From an uncultured Lachnospiraceae bacterium (GTDB lineage Bacteria > Bacillota > Clostridia > Lachnospirales > Lachnospiraceae): DNA of 64,000 nt. The notes beneath the pieces were generated by a model that searched no databases, was not told where the DNA came from, and saw only the letters and a list, made by a program, of their open reading frames with translations. The stretch spans positions 62,001-126,000 of the forward strand of contig CAJTLB010000009.1 of the NCBI GenBank assembly GCA_910577045.1. Direction: 5' to 3'. Made by a program: the position numbers and the translations under genes. How positions within the stretch are numbered: the first letter of the stretch is position 1; every line of letters starts with the position of its first letter. Of the stretch, positions 1 to 8,555 are shown one piece after another.

Positions 1-853
1 GATTTACCTGGTAAAAAGACAAAGGCGAAATTTCAAATACTATTTCGCCAATCCTATCCTTAATTGCCCACTCTCCCCAAAGTTTCTTAATTTCCTTCCC
101 CAGAATTACATTTGTCTTTTCTTTATTAATACTATACATAATACTTTTCATTCCCGGAATAACAGCAAGCCTTTCTGCCAATACCTCACCATATGGAAGC
201 TTTACACCATTAATTATTATACATACCATAATTTCCCCTGTATGGTATCCCTTTCTTATTAACACATGACGGATTAAACCAGTATATGTTTTTTCGTTAT
301 ATGGCTCTAAGCTATATTCCATCATAAAATTTTTTATTATTGTAAGGATCTCTTGATTTTCTTCTACCCCTATTAAACACTCCTTACATGCTATAATAGA
401 ATGTGTCCTTCCTGCATAAAACCCAGTAATTAAATTTCCTTCTTTATCTTTTCCTACTGGGAATTGGGCCTTATTGCGGTAATGCCAAGGATCTTCCATA
501 GCAATTATAGGCCTATATTCACAATCTTTCACTTTCCCAATACGTCCTAAATTATTCTTTACCTTATTTTCTTTAAAAATAAGCTGCTCTTTATAAGAAT
601 AAGCCTGGAGCTGGCATCCGCCACACTGGCTTGCTATTTGGCAGCGTGGCTGTACCCTTTTTTCTGAGGGTATAACTAGCTCTACCAACTTCCCATAGCC
701 ATAATTCTTCTTTGCTTTTATTATTTTTACCTTGGCAATATCCCCAATTACAGTATCTTTAATAAAGAGGGTATAGCCGTCAACCTTCCCTATACCCTCT
801 CCATCTTGATTTATATCTGTAATTGCCACTGTTACTATATCATTTTTATTCAT
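1..853 (-). CDS. rlmD: 23S rRNA (uracil-C5)-methyltransferase, RlmD/RumA family, partial
   Basis: N-terminal 284 codons of a TrmA/RumA-type enzyme that methylates C5 of a uridine in 23S rRNA (U1939 in E. coli) with S-adenosylmethionine. A TRAM RNA-binding domain covers about residues 1-60. CQIASQCGGC (C-x5-C-x2-C) plus a later Cys in CKECLIG fit the four [4Fe-4S] ligands of RumA. The visible end reads FEISPLSFYQVN, the conserved stretch just before the SAM-binding core, so the catalytic Cys lies outside the window. The frame is open to the window edge. The ATG at 851-853 follows AGGTGA. It is the third gene of the htrA-like/yhaM strand. Which uridine is modified cannot be told from this part alone. 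Confidence 0.9.
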   Translation of the reverse strand, partial: MNKNDIVTVAITDINQDGEGIGKVDGYTLFIKDTVIGDIAKVKIIKAKKNYGYGKLVELVIPSEKRVQPRCQIASQCGGCQLQAYSYKEQLIFKENKVKNNLGRIGKVKDCEYRPIIAMEDPWHYRNKAQFPVGKDKEGNLITGFYAGRTHSIIACKECLIGVEENQEILTIIKNFMMEYSLEPYNEKTYTGLIRHVLIRKGYHTGEIMVCIIINGVKLPYGEVLAERLAVIPGMKSIMYSINKEKTNVILGKEIKKLWGEWAIKDRIGEIVFEISPLSFYQVN

Positions 854-865
854 ATTTTTTCACCT

Positions 866-1015
866 ATTTCAATCCACTCGCGGCAGTTAGGACAATTATA
901 TGGACTGCCTTACGGCAGCAAAAGATACCGCTTTTGCTCTGCCCGCTGCTACTGTTATGGTTGTTTTTGGCAATTCCTTCCCCTCCCTAAGAGGAAAAGG
1001 AATCCTCACTGTTAA
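866..1015 (-). repeat. Structured intergenic repeat, copy A (CRISPR-repeat-like end)
   Basis: Lies between yhaM and rlmD and is homologous to copy B at 40097-40175. Read on the minus strand: a block like TAAYAATTAAYAG..AGGATT (about 990-1015), an extra stretch of about 90 nt absent from copy B with two hairpins of its own (GCAAAAG/CTTTTGC near 918-940; an ATTCCTT/AAGGAAT stem near 973-1001), a hairpin CTGCC-GTAA-GGCAG (905-918), and an end GAGTGGATTGAAAT (866-879). CAGTCCAT can pair with GTGGATTG at long range, as in copy B with different bases. Function unknown. Confidence 0.6.
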
Positions 1016-1027
1016 TTATTACAGTTG

Positions 1028-1981
1028 TTATTTTAAATAATCAGATGTTTTGCGCAAATTGGAATCTGCAAAGCGGTTAAACCCAAGCCAGCCTTCATTT
1101 CCATCTGCGTTTTCTAGGATTTCTTTCATCATTTCCAATTTATCATCTGCCACATCTGCAAAATTTAATGCCATTGCTTCTACCAATGCCGGCTTTTTTG
1201 GGGAACCAAATTCCAACTCACCATGATGTGCTAAAATACAATGTTTTAATTCACTTGCCATTTTAGGCGGAAAGCCTTCTATCTTTCTAATTCGCTCCCC
1301 AACCAATTCACATCCTATGGCAATATGGCCTAAAAGCTGCCCATCATCTGTATAGTCATTTTCTGGGAATGGGGATATTTCCCAGATTTTCCCTATATCA
1401 TGGAACATAGCGGCAGGTATTAATAAATCATACTGTAAAATCTTATAATGTTCTGTAAAAAAATTACAGATTCTAGTAACCCCTAGGGTATGTTCTAATA
1501 ATCCCCCAATAAACCCATGATGTACTGTTTTTGCTGCGGAATGTTTTTTAAACTTGCTAATAAATTCCTTATCCTCTACAAAAAAACTATCCACTAATTT
1601 TTTCATATAAGGGTTTTTAATTTTTGATACATATTTCATTAACTCTTGGTACATTTCTTCAATATCCCTGCTGCTTACTGGAAGATAATCCGCTGGATTA
1701 CATTCTTCCTGGGAAACTCTTCGAATACGCTTAATATTTAACTGTTTTGCACCATTAAATATAGTTACTTCACCTACCACACTTACATAATCCATTGCAT
1801 CAAATTCATCAATGCCCATCGAATTTGGCTCCCAAACTTTTGCATCTAAAGTACCTGTTTTATCCTGCAAAATTACATTGTCATAGGCTTTCCCATTTTT
1901 TGTCACTGCTGACTGTTTATATTTGCATAAATAAATATCTTGTACCCGTTCCCCTTCACTCATATCCTTAATATATCTCAT
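1028..1981 (-). CDS. yhaM: 3'-5' exoribonuclease YhaM family (OB-fold + HD domain)
   Basis: A 317-residue protein of the usual YhaM length. Family members are Mn-dependent cytoplasmic 3'-to-5' exonucleases that trim short RNA tails. An OB-type nucleic-acid-binding fold covers about residues 10-95 (QDKTGTLDAKVW). An HD phosphohydrolase domain covers about 155-290 with HHGFIGGLLEHTLGV, MFHDIGK, LGHIAIG and AHHGELEFGSPKKP, giving the full set of metal-ligand His/Asp residues. The ATG at 1981 is 21 bp after the htrA-like stop, so the two are probably co-transcribed. No sign of damage. Confidence 0.92.
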   Translation of the reverse strand: MRYIKDMSEGERVQDIYLCKYKQSAVTKNGKAYDNVILQDKTGTLDAKVWEPNSMGIDEFDAMDYVSVVGEVTIFNGAKQLNIKRIRRVSQEECNPADYLPVSSRDIEEMYQELMKYVSKIKNPYMKKLVDSFFVEDKEFISKFKKHSAAKTVHHGFIGGLLEHTLGVTRICNFFTEHYKILQYDLLIPAAMFHDIGKIWEISPFPENDYTDDGQLLGHIAIGCELVGERIRKIEGFPPKMASELKHCILAHHGELEFGSPKKPALVEAMALNFADVADDKLEMMKEILENADGNEGWLGFNRFADSNLRKTSDYLK

Positions 1982-2002
1982 ATTTCTTCCTTCCTGCCCT
2001 TA

Positions 2003-3352
2003 TTATTGTGCACTAATTGTTACATCAAATTCAATCTCAATATATCCTTCCCGTCCCATGCGCATTACTTTAATATGCACTGTATCACCAGAATGATGGT
2101 TTTCCAAAAGATTACGGAATACCCTCATATTACGTACTTCTACTCCCCCAAAGTCTACTAACACATCCCCACTCTGGACTCCTGCCTGATAAACTGGGGA
2201 GCCTGCTACTGCTTCTGTAATATAAACTCCCTCTGGCAGCCCTGTTTCTTTTGCAATATCTGCGGTTACATCCTGCCCCCGGATCCCAAAATATACTATT
2301 TCTTGATCATTAGACAACCGTTCTATCACCCCTTTTAAATCGGAAATCGCGAGTGCTGTTGTAATGCCATTTGCTGCATCACTTTTATAGGTTTTTGTAA
2401 TAATACCCATAATTTCCCCCTTAGTATTAATTAAAAAACCCCCGCCTGTCGGCCCCTCTAAAATATCTGTATTAATGACCCGATAATTAATATCAACTGC
2501 CTGGGCCGTATTTTTTACAGAAGAAACAATCCCATACGACATAGAATAATTATAGCCAAAGGGGTTCCCTACTGTTATTGCAATTTCCCCCTGTTTCATT
2601 GTATAAGAATTTCCTAATACAGCTACTGGATATAAAGTTAAATCCTCCCCTAACTGGCCTGTATCAATGACTAGCACAGCTAATCCTGATACAGGATCTG
2701 TTTTTCTTAATACTGCTTCACATTCTACTCCATTTAAAAATGTCACCCATATATTATCAGCCGAGTGTAATACCTTCCCATCTGTCAGAATTAATATCTC
2801 TGAATCTGTTTTATTAAAAATAAGCCCTGCCGCCTCATCCTTTAATTCATATGGTTTATTAAACAAATCCAGCTTGCTTTCTGCAGAAGTAACTGTTACA
2901 ATCGACTGGTTGACCGATGCCACCACCTCATACATAGCACTATAAAGTGTTTTATAATCTTCCAATGTCAAACTTCTCTCTGACAATACACTTTCTACAA
3001 TACTTTCTATTGGCTCTGTGGTTTCTGTTTCTGTCTCTGTTTCCGTTTCCTTCTCTGTCGCCGGCTCTGTAGACGGCATACTGCTTTGCGGCTCTGAAGC
3101 GGTAGGCAGCTCATCTCTTGGTATGGTAATTGATTCCCGCACATGGTCATCCTCTCTTTTGTCCCTCGGCACATACAAAAGCACAAGGGCAAAACTTACC
3201 CCCGCGGTAATCCCGAATATCATTGCCAAAACCATTGTCTTAAGAATCTTCAACAGCCACCGTTTCCTGCCTGACTGTTTCACAATTTGCTCTGTGACAA
3301 AAGGAATCTCCCGAGGAATTTCCTTTTGTCCATCCCCATTTTTGTCAGCCAT
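2003..3352 (-). CDS. Membrane-anchored HtrA/DegP-like protein, predicted catalytically inactive
   Basis: A 449-residue protein with the HtrA layout: cytoplasmic N-terminus, one membrane segment (about 36-61), a low-complexity Thr/Glu linker (about 95-115), a trypsin-like S1C domain (about 130-330) and a C-terminal PDZ domain (about 345-449). All three catalytic positions look lost. The usual TNNHV reads TDGKV, the DPxTDLAVL motif reads DPVSGLAVL, and the GNSGGP serine loop reads GPTGGG. A chaperone, sensor or substrate-binding role is inferred. An upstream in-frame start at 3385 exists, but the ATG at 3352 has GGAG seven bases before it. It heads the htrA-like/yhaM/rlmD strand, divergent from mutS2. 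Confidence 0.85.
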   Translation of the reverse strand: MADKNGDGQKEIPREIPFVTEQIVKQSGRKRWLLKILKTMVLAMIFGITAGVSFALVLLYVPRDKREDDHVRESITIPRDELPTASEPQSSMPSTEPATEKETETETETETTEPIESIVESVLSERSLTLEDYKTLYSAMYEVVASVNQSIVTVTSAESKLDLFNKPYELKDEAAGLIFNKTDSEILILTDGKVLHSADNIWVTFLNGVECEAVLRKTDPVSGLAVLVIDTGQLGEDLTLYPVAVLGNSYTMKQGEIAITVGNPFGYNYSMSYGIVSSVKNTAQAVDINYRVINTDILEGPTGGGFLINTKGEIMGIITKTYKSDAANGITTALAISDLKGVIERLSNDQEIVYFGIRGQDVTADIAKETGLPEGVYITEAVAGSPVYQAGVQSGDVLVDFGGVEVRNMRVFRNLLENHHSGDTVHIKVMRMGREGYIEIEFDVTISAQ

Positions 3353-3398
3353 ACGTTTCTCCTTTGCATCCCCGGACTGGAACATACCTTTATGTACT

Positions 3399-3430
3399 AT
3401 TATACTAACATTTTATGAACATTTTATGAA
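3399..3430 (-). promoter_or_regulatory. Promoter of htrA-like gene with tandem 11-bp direct repeats
   Basis: On the minus strand a perfect -10 TATAAT (3404-3399) lies about 46 bp before the start codon. The -35 region has no good hexamer. It is filled instead by two exact head-to-tail copies of TTCATAAAATG (3430-3420 and 3419-3409). Eleven-bp direct repeats replacing the -35 box are typical of activator sites for OmpR/PhoB-family response regulators. One such regulator is encoded at 5916. The regulator assignment is inference. Confidence 0.55.
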
Positions 3431-3447
3431 TGAATGTTAAAAAACTA

Positions 3448-3476
3448 TATTCAAATAGTAAAAATTCGTGTATACT
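3448..3476 (+). promoter_or_regulatory. Probable mutS2 promoter
   Basis: The -10 TATACT (3471-3476) lies 52 bp before the mutS2 start. At 17-bp spacing the -35 is weak (TATTCA). It sits back to back with the htrA-like promoter. Confidence 0.4.
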
Positions 3477-3528
3477 GTAACAGAACATGAAAAAATATTG
3501 TTATAATTCTGTTATGAAAGGAACAGTT

Positions 3529-5892
3529 ATGAACGAAAAAGTATTAAAAACTCTTGAATTTAACAAGATACTTTCTCAGCTTGAGGAATATGCTTCTTCT
3601 GAGGCTGCTAAACATATGTGCCATAACCTAACTCCATCTACTGATATAGAAGACATTAGGATAAACCAGTCACATACCAGTGATGGCTTACGCCGTATTT
3701 TCCAAAAAGGAAGTATCTCTTTTTCAGGTATCCGGGATGTACGCGCATCCCTGAAACGTCTTTCTATTGGAAGCGTACTTGGCATGGGAGAATTACTTGC
3801 TATTAGTTCTTTATTAGACGTAGCTGGGCGCGTAAAAGCTTTTTCCAGGAACCCAGACACAGATGCGCCAGAAGATTCACTAGATGCCTTTTTTTCTGCA
3901 TTAGAGCCTCTAACGCCACTTAATAATGAATTAAAACGTTGCATTATTTCCGAAGAAGAAATCAGCGATGATGCAAGCCCTGGCCTTAAAAATATACGCC
4001 GCCAGATGCAGCTTGCAAACGAACGGATAAGAAGCCAGTTAAATTCTATGGTAAACAGCCAAACTACCCGTACTTACCTACAGGAAAATGTTGTTACTAT
4101 GAGGAATGGAAGATATTGTATTCCTGTAAAGCAAGAATACCGTGGGCAAGTCCCTGGCATGATCCACGATCAATCTTCCACTGGTTCCACCTTATTTATC
4201 GAACCTATGGCGATTGTAAAACTAAACAATGACCTAAAAGAATTTTCCTTAAAAGAACAGGAAGAAATTGAAAAAGTCCTTTCTGAATTAAGTAATTTAA
4301 CCGCGGCCCATATAGAAGAAATAGAGGAAGATTTCCACTTGCTTACCCAATTAGACTTTATTTTTGCAAAAGCTTCCCTCTCCCGTTCTTATCATGGAAG
4401 CGAGCCTATTTTTAATACAAAAGGCATTATCCGCCTTAAACAAGCAAGGCATCCATTGTTAGATGCAAAAAAGGTAGTCCCTTCTGATATCCATTTAGGT
4501 GAAGACTTTAGCCTTTTAATTGTTACTGGCCCAAATACTGGCGGAAAAACAGTATCTTTAAAAACGGTTGGCCTGCTTACCTTAATGGGACAAGCAGGGC
4601 TGCATATCCCCGCATTTGATGGCTCTAAACTTGCTGTCTTTGAAGAAGTTTATGCCGATATTGGAGACGAACAAAGTATAGAGCAAAGCTTAAGTACCTT
4701 TTCTTCCCATATGACAAATATTGTATCTATCTTGGAAAAAGCAGATTATAAGTCTTTAGTACTTTTTGACGAACTTGGTGCTGGTACAGATCCCACAGAG
4801 GGTGCCGCGCTTGCTATTTCTATCTTATCTTTCCTTCACAATATGCAGATAAGGACTATGGCAACCACCCACTACAGCGAATTAAAATTATATGCCCTTT
4901 CCACAGAAGGAGTAGAAAATGCTTGTTGTGAATTCAATGTGGAGACCCTCCGCCCTACTTACCGCCTATTAATTGGCATCCCGGGAAAAAGTAATGCGTT
5001 TGCTATTTCAAGCAAACTTGGGCTTCCTAATTTTATTATTGAAGAAGCAAAAAAACATGTTACAGAACAAGATATTGCCTTTGAAGATGTTATTGCCGAC
5101 TTAGAAACCAGCCGGATTACTATTGAGCAAGAACGAAAAGAATTAGAACATTATAAGGCAGAAATAGAAGATTTAAAAAAGAAGCTGGAACAGAAACAAG
5201 AACAGTTTGATAAGCAAAAAGAACGGATTCTACGTGAGGCAAATGAAAAAGCAAGAGATATTTTACAAGACGCAAAAGACTATGCAGATGAAACTATACG
5301 CAAATTTAATAAAGGCCTTTCTGGTAAAGAAATGGAACAAGAACGAAACAAAGTACGTGAAAAACTTTCTTCTGCCAATGAAAAATTAGCCTATAAAACT
5401 AAAACAGTGAAGAAAAACAACAAAGCCGAAGATTTCCACATAGGAGATGCCGTAAAAGTATTATCCTTAAACCTTACTGGGACAGTAAGCACATTGCCAA
5501 ATGGGAAAGGAGACCTCTTTGTGCAAATGGGAATCCTCCGGTCACAAGTAAATATAAAAGATTTGGAACGGATTGATGAGCCAGTTATTACTGGGCCAAA
5601 TTTATCCCGTACTTCCTCTGGTAAAATCAAAATGTCAAAAACAGCAACTATTTCACCAGAAATTAACCTAATTGGTAAAACAGTAGACGAAGCACTGTCT
5701 GTCCTAGACAAGTATTTAGATGATGCTTACCTATCCCATTTATCACAGGTACGGGTTGTACATGGCAAAGGCACTGGGGCACTCCGCCAAGCAGTCCATT
5801 CCCATTTAAAACACCTAAAAAATGTAAAGTCATACCACCTTGGTGCTTTTGGAGAAGGCGATGCCGGCGTGACTATTGTTGAATTCAAATAA
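3529..5892 (+). CDS. mutS2: MutS2: MutS-like ATPase with Smr endonuclease domain
   Basis: A 787-residue MutS2. The family suppresses homologous recombination and, in Bacillus, acts on collided ribosomes through its Smr domain. A core clamp region leads to Walker A TGPNTGGKT (about residue 332) and Walker B LVLFDELGAGTDPTEG (about 409), followed by the long coiled coil typical of MutS2 (about 510-620). A C-terminal Smr domain holds EINLIGKTVDEA and HGKGTGALR (about 744). An upstream in-frame ATG exists at 3487, but the ATG at 3529 follows AAAGGA at good spacing and gives the standard family N-terminus (MNEKVLKTLEFNKIL). The two-component genes follow after 23 bp and may be co-transcribed. Confidence 0.95.
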   Translation: MNEKVLKTLEFNKILSQLEEYASSEAAKHMCHNLTPSTDIEDIRINQSHTSDGLRRIFQKGSISFSGIRDVRASLKRLSIGSVLGMGELLAISSLLDVAGRVKAFSRNPDTDAPEDSLDAFFSALEPLTPLNNELKRCIISEEEISDDASPGLKNIRRQMQLANERIRSQLNSMVNSQTTRTYLQENVVTMRNGRYCIPVKQEYRGQVPGMIHDQSSTGSTLFIEPMAIVKLNNDLKEFSLKEQEEIEKVLSELSNLTAAHIEEIEEDFHLLTQLDFIFAKASLSRSYHGSEPIFNTKGIIRLKQARHPLLDAKKVVPSDIHLGEDFSLLIVTGPNTGGKTVSLKTVGLLTLMGQAGLHIPAFDGSKLAVFEEVYADIGDEQSIEQSLSTFSSHMTNIVSILEKADYKSLVLFDELGAGTDPTEGAALAISILSFLHNMQIRTMATTHYSELKLYALSTEGVENACCEFNVETLRPTYRLLIGIPGKSNAFAISSKLGLPNFIIEEAKKHVTEQDIAFEDVIADLETSRITIEQERKELEHYKAEIEDLKKKLEQKQEQFDKQKERILREANEKARDILQDAKDYADETIRKFNKGLSGKEMEQERNKVREKLSSANEKLAYKTKTVKKNNKAEDFHIGDAVKVLSLNLTGTVSTLPNGKGDLFVQMGILRSQVNIKDLERIDEPVITGPNLSRTSSGKIKMSKTATISPEINLIGKTVDEALSVLDKYLDDAYLSHLSQVRVVHGKGTGALRQAVHSHLKHLKNVKSYHLGAFGEGDAGVTIVEFK

Positions 5893-5915
5893 TCTTTATT
5901 TGTATGGGAGGAATT

Positions 5916-6620
5916 ATGGCTGTAAAGCAAAAAATATTAATTGTAGATGATGATGTCAATATTGCAGAACTAATTTCTTTGTATCTACTAAAAGAATGTT
6001 TTGATACAATGATTGTAAACGATGGGGAAGAAGCTCTTTCTGTTTTTCCTACTTACCAGCCAAACTTGGTATTACTCGATCTTATGCTGCCAGGCATGGA
6101 TGGCTACCAAGTCTGCCGGGAATTGCGGAAAGACTCCTCTGTCCCAATTATTATGCTTTCTGCGAAGGGTGAGATCTTTGACAAAGTATTAGGGCTGGAA
6201 TTAGGCGCTGATGACTATATTATCAAACCTTTTGACTCTAAAGAACTTGTAGCTAGGGTAAAGGCTGTTTTGCGCCGTTACCAGCCTACTGTACAAGAAC
6301 CAGAAATCCCCAAAGGGAACTATGTAGAATACCCTGATTTAATTATTAACCTTACCAATTATTCTGTATTATATAAAGGCAACTCTGTAGAAATGCCACC
6401 TAAGGAATTAGAGCTTTTATATTTCCTTGCCTCTTCCCCCAACCAAGTGTTTACTAGGGAACAGCTTCTTGACCATATTTGGGGCTATGAATATGTCGGG
6501 GATACCCGTACTGTAGATGTACATATTAAAAGGCTCCGCGAAAAAATTAAAGACCATGATAATTGGAGCTTATCTACAGTTTGGGGGATTGGCTATAAAT
6601 TTGAGGTGCGCACAAGATGA
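5916..6620 (+). CDS. Response regulator, OmpR/PhoB family
   Basis: A 234-residue DNA-binding response regulator. The receiver domain (about 1-120) has the acidic pair in ILIVDDD, the phospho-acceptor Asp in LVLLDLMLPGMDG, the SAKGE switch Ser and the IIKPF lysine. A winged-helix effector domain (about 135-232) ends with the family signature DTRTVDVHIKRLREK. The start was moved from 5904 to the ATG at 5916, which has GGGAGG just upstream. Its stop overlaps the start of the histidine kinase (ATGA), so the two form a pair. The signal is unknown. The 11-bp direct repeats before the htrA-like gene are a candidate target. Confidence 0.93.
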   Translation: MAVKQKILIVDDDVNIAELISLYLLKECFDTMIVNDGEEALSVFPTYQPNLVLLDLMLPGMDGYQVCRELRKDSSVPIIMLSAKGEIFDKVLGLELGADDYIIKPFDSKELVARVKAVLRRYQPTVQEPEIPKGNYVEYPDLIINLTNYSVLYKGNSVEMPPKELELLYFLASSPNQVFTREQLLDHIWGYEYVGDTRTVDVHIKRLREKIKDHDNWSLSTVWGIGYKFEVRTR

Positions 6621-8023
6621 GAGGGACCGTTTACACCAAATTTATTATTGGCTACCTTCTTTTTGGGCTATTTAGCTTCCTTACCATTGCTATCCTAACT
6701 TCTAACTGGACTTTTAAACATCTGGCAAAGGAACGTGCTCAAGAGCTCTATAATGAAGCAAACTTAATTGCCAACCAATATGGTTCTGAATACTATAATA
6801 ACCAAATGACCCGTTCTGAGGTGTCCATTCAGCTTAAGGCTGTGGATACCTTTTTGAACGTACAAATTTGGATGGTGGATACAGAGGGAAATATTATTAT
6901 TAATACTAGGGACTCTTCTCTTACTACCTCGGCAATCCCTGATTTTGATCCGGCGTTTATTGGAAGAAGCCTGTACCAAATTGGTTCCTATTATAATATG
7001 TTCCCAGAAGAAATGATTACGGTATCCGCCCCAATTACTTCCAATTTTAGGACTAGGGGATATATTATTATCCATTCCTCTATCCGATCTTTAAAAAGCG
7101 CGAAAGATGCCTTATTAAATATTTCTTATATTACGTTACTTGTAATATTCCTTTTATCCTTAATCTTTCTTGTGGTATTTACTATTATTATCTACCGCCC
7201 ACTTAAAAAGATTACGGCTGCCGCCAATGCCTATGCTGCAGGCGATTTAAAATATAAGGTAAACTGCCATAGTAATGATGAAATGGGGTATCTGGCTGCC
7301 ACGCTAAACTATATGGCACATGAATTAAATAAATCAGAAGAATACCAAAAAAACTTTATTGCCAATGTCTCCCATGACTTCCGTTCTCCGCTTACTTCTA
7401 TTAAAGGCTATGTGGAAGCAATGAAAGACGGGACAATCCCCTATGAAATGCAGGAAAAGTATTTAGATATTGTTATTTTTGAAACAGAACGGCTGCGGAA
7501 ACTTACAAGCAGCCTTCTTACCTTAAACTCCTATGACTCACGTGCCGTATTATTAGATATTAGTACTTTTGATATTAACCAAGTCATTAAAAATACTCTT
7601 GCTGCCTTTGAAGGCATTTGCGGCAAGAAGAAAATATCTTTTGTGCTCACTCTAGATGAAAAGGTTAAGCTGGTTTCTGCTGATATGGGGAAAATCCAGC
7701 AAGTCTTATATAACCTTATTGACAATGCCATTAAATTTAGCCACAATAATTCTTCTATAAAAATTACTGTAAGTGAGCTAAATGGAAAGGTATTTGTGTC
7801 TGTGAAAGATAGTGGGATTGGCATACCAAAAGATTCCATTGGGAAGATCTGGGATCGGTTTTATAAAACGGATTTATCCAGAGGAAAAGATAAGAAAGGG
7901 ACTGGGCTAGGGCTTTCTATTACAAAAGAAATTATCCAGAGCCATAATGAAAATATAGACGTAATTTCTACAGAAGGGGTTGGGACAGAATTTATTTTTA
8001 CACTTCCAAAACAGAAAAATTAA
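6617..8023 (+). CDS. Membrane sensor histidine kinase (HAMP, HisKA, HATPase)
   Basis: A 468-residue kinase partner of the preceding regulator. Membrane segment 1 is about 9-29, an extracytoplasmic sensor region about 30-168, membrane segment 2 about 170-194, then HAMP, then the dimerization/phosphorylation helix with NVSHDFRSPLTSIKGY (His near residue 252). The ATPase domain has N (NLIDNAIKFS), G1 (DSGIGI) and G2 (GTGLGLS) boxes. The ATG overlaps the regulator stop by four bases. It ends just before a shared terminator facing trmL. Confidence 0.94.
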   Translation: MRGTVYTKFIIGYLLFGLFSFLTIAILTSNWTFKHLAKERAQELYNEANLIANQYGSEYYNNQMTRSEVSIQLKAVDTFLNVQIWMVDTEGNIIINTRDSSLTTSAIPDFDPAFIGRSLYQIGSYYNMFPEEMITVSAPITSNFRTRGYIIIHSSIRSLKSAKDALLNISYITLLVIFLLSLIFLVVFTIIIYRPLKKITAAANAYAAGDLKYKVNCHSNDEMGYLAATLNYMAHELNKSEEYQKNFIANVSHDFRSPLTSIKGYVEAMKDGTIPYEMQEKYLDIVIFETERLRKLTSSLLTLNSYDSRAVLLDISTFDINQVIKNTLAAFEGICGKKKISFVLTLDEKVKLVSADMGKIQQVLYNLIDNAIKFSHNNSSIKITVSELNGKVFVSVKDSGIGIPKDSIGKIWDRFYKTDLSRGKDKKGTGLGLSITKEIIQSHNENIDVISTEGVGTEFIFTLPKQKN

Positions 8024-8024
8024 A

Positions 8025-8054
8025 AAGGGATCGGAAAATTTCCGATTCCCTTTC
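8025..8054. terminator. Bidirectional terminator between histidine kinase and trmL
   Basis: Hairpin AAAGGGATCGGAAA / TTTCCGATTCCCTTT with A and T runs on its two sides, so it can serve both converging genes. Confidence 0.85.
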
Positions 8055-8057
8055 GCT

Positions 8058-8555
8058 TTATTCCCTCCACTGCAACCGATGTAACTGTCCTTCTGTCTGC
8101 ATAGCCAAAAACTCATGCTGGCGCAATGCCTCATATAACAAAACCGCTACCGAATTTGATAAATTTAGCGACCGGATTTCTTCTTTCATAGGTATCCGCA
8201 CTGAGGTTTCTTGGTATTGTAACAAAATTTCTTCTGGTATCCCAGCACTTTCTTTTCCAAACATAAGATAGGCATTATCTGGATATTCCACTTCTGTATA
8301 TAGTTTCCTTGCCTTTGTAGTTGCCATAAATAAAATAGCCTCTGGGTTTTTTTGGAGAAAATCTTTAAAATTCTCATAAACTGTTACATCTAAATCCTTC
8401 CAGTAATCCAGCCCAGCACGTTTTAATTCTTTTTCTTCTAAACGAAAGCCAAGCGGTTTTATTAAATGCAGCCTGCTCCCTGTTGCTACACAAGTCCTGC
8501 CAATATTTCCTGTATTAGCAGGAATCTCTGGCTCCAATAATACAATATTTATCAT
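8058..8555 (-). CDS. trmL: tRNA (cytidine/uridine-34 2'-O)-methyltransferase TrmL
   Basis: A 165-residue minimal SPOUT methyltransferase of TrmL length and motifs: PEIPANTGNIGRTC at the N-terminus, PLGFRLEEKELKRAGLDYW, the SAM-knot segment LMFGKESAGIPEEIL and the C-terminal IPMKEEIRSLNLSNSVAVLLYEALRQ. It methylates the ribose of the wobble nucleotide of certain tRNA-Leu species. The start overlaps the aminotransferase stop by four bases (ATGA), making it the last gene of the vanW operon. Confidence 0.93.
   Translation of the reverse strand: MINIVLLEPEIPANTGNIGRTCVATGSRLHLIKPLGFRLEEKELKRAGLDYWKDLDVTVYENFKDFLQKNPEAILFMATTKARKLYTEVEYPDNAYLMFGKESAGIPEEILLQYQETSVRIPMKEEIRSLNLSNSVAVLLYEALRQHEFLAMQTEGQLHRLQWRE

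Noticed and set aside
3018..3440. Plus-strand 140-codon frame with a Val/Ser repeat
   Set aside because: Shadow of the Thr/Glu linker of the HtrA-like gene.
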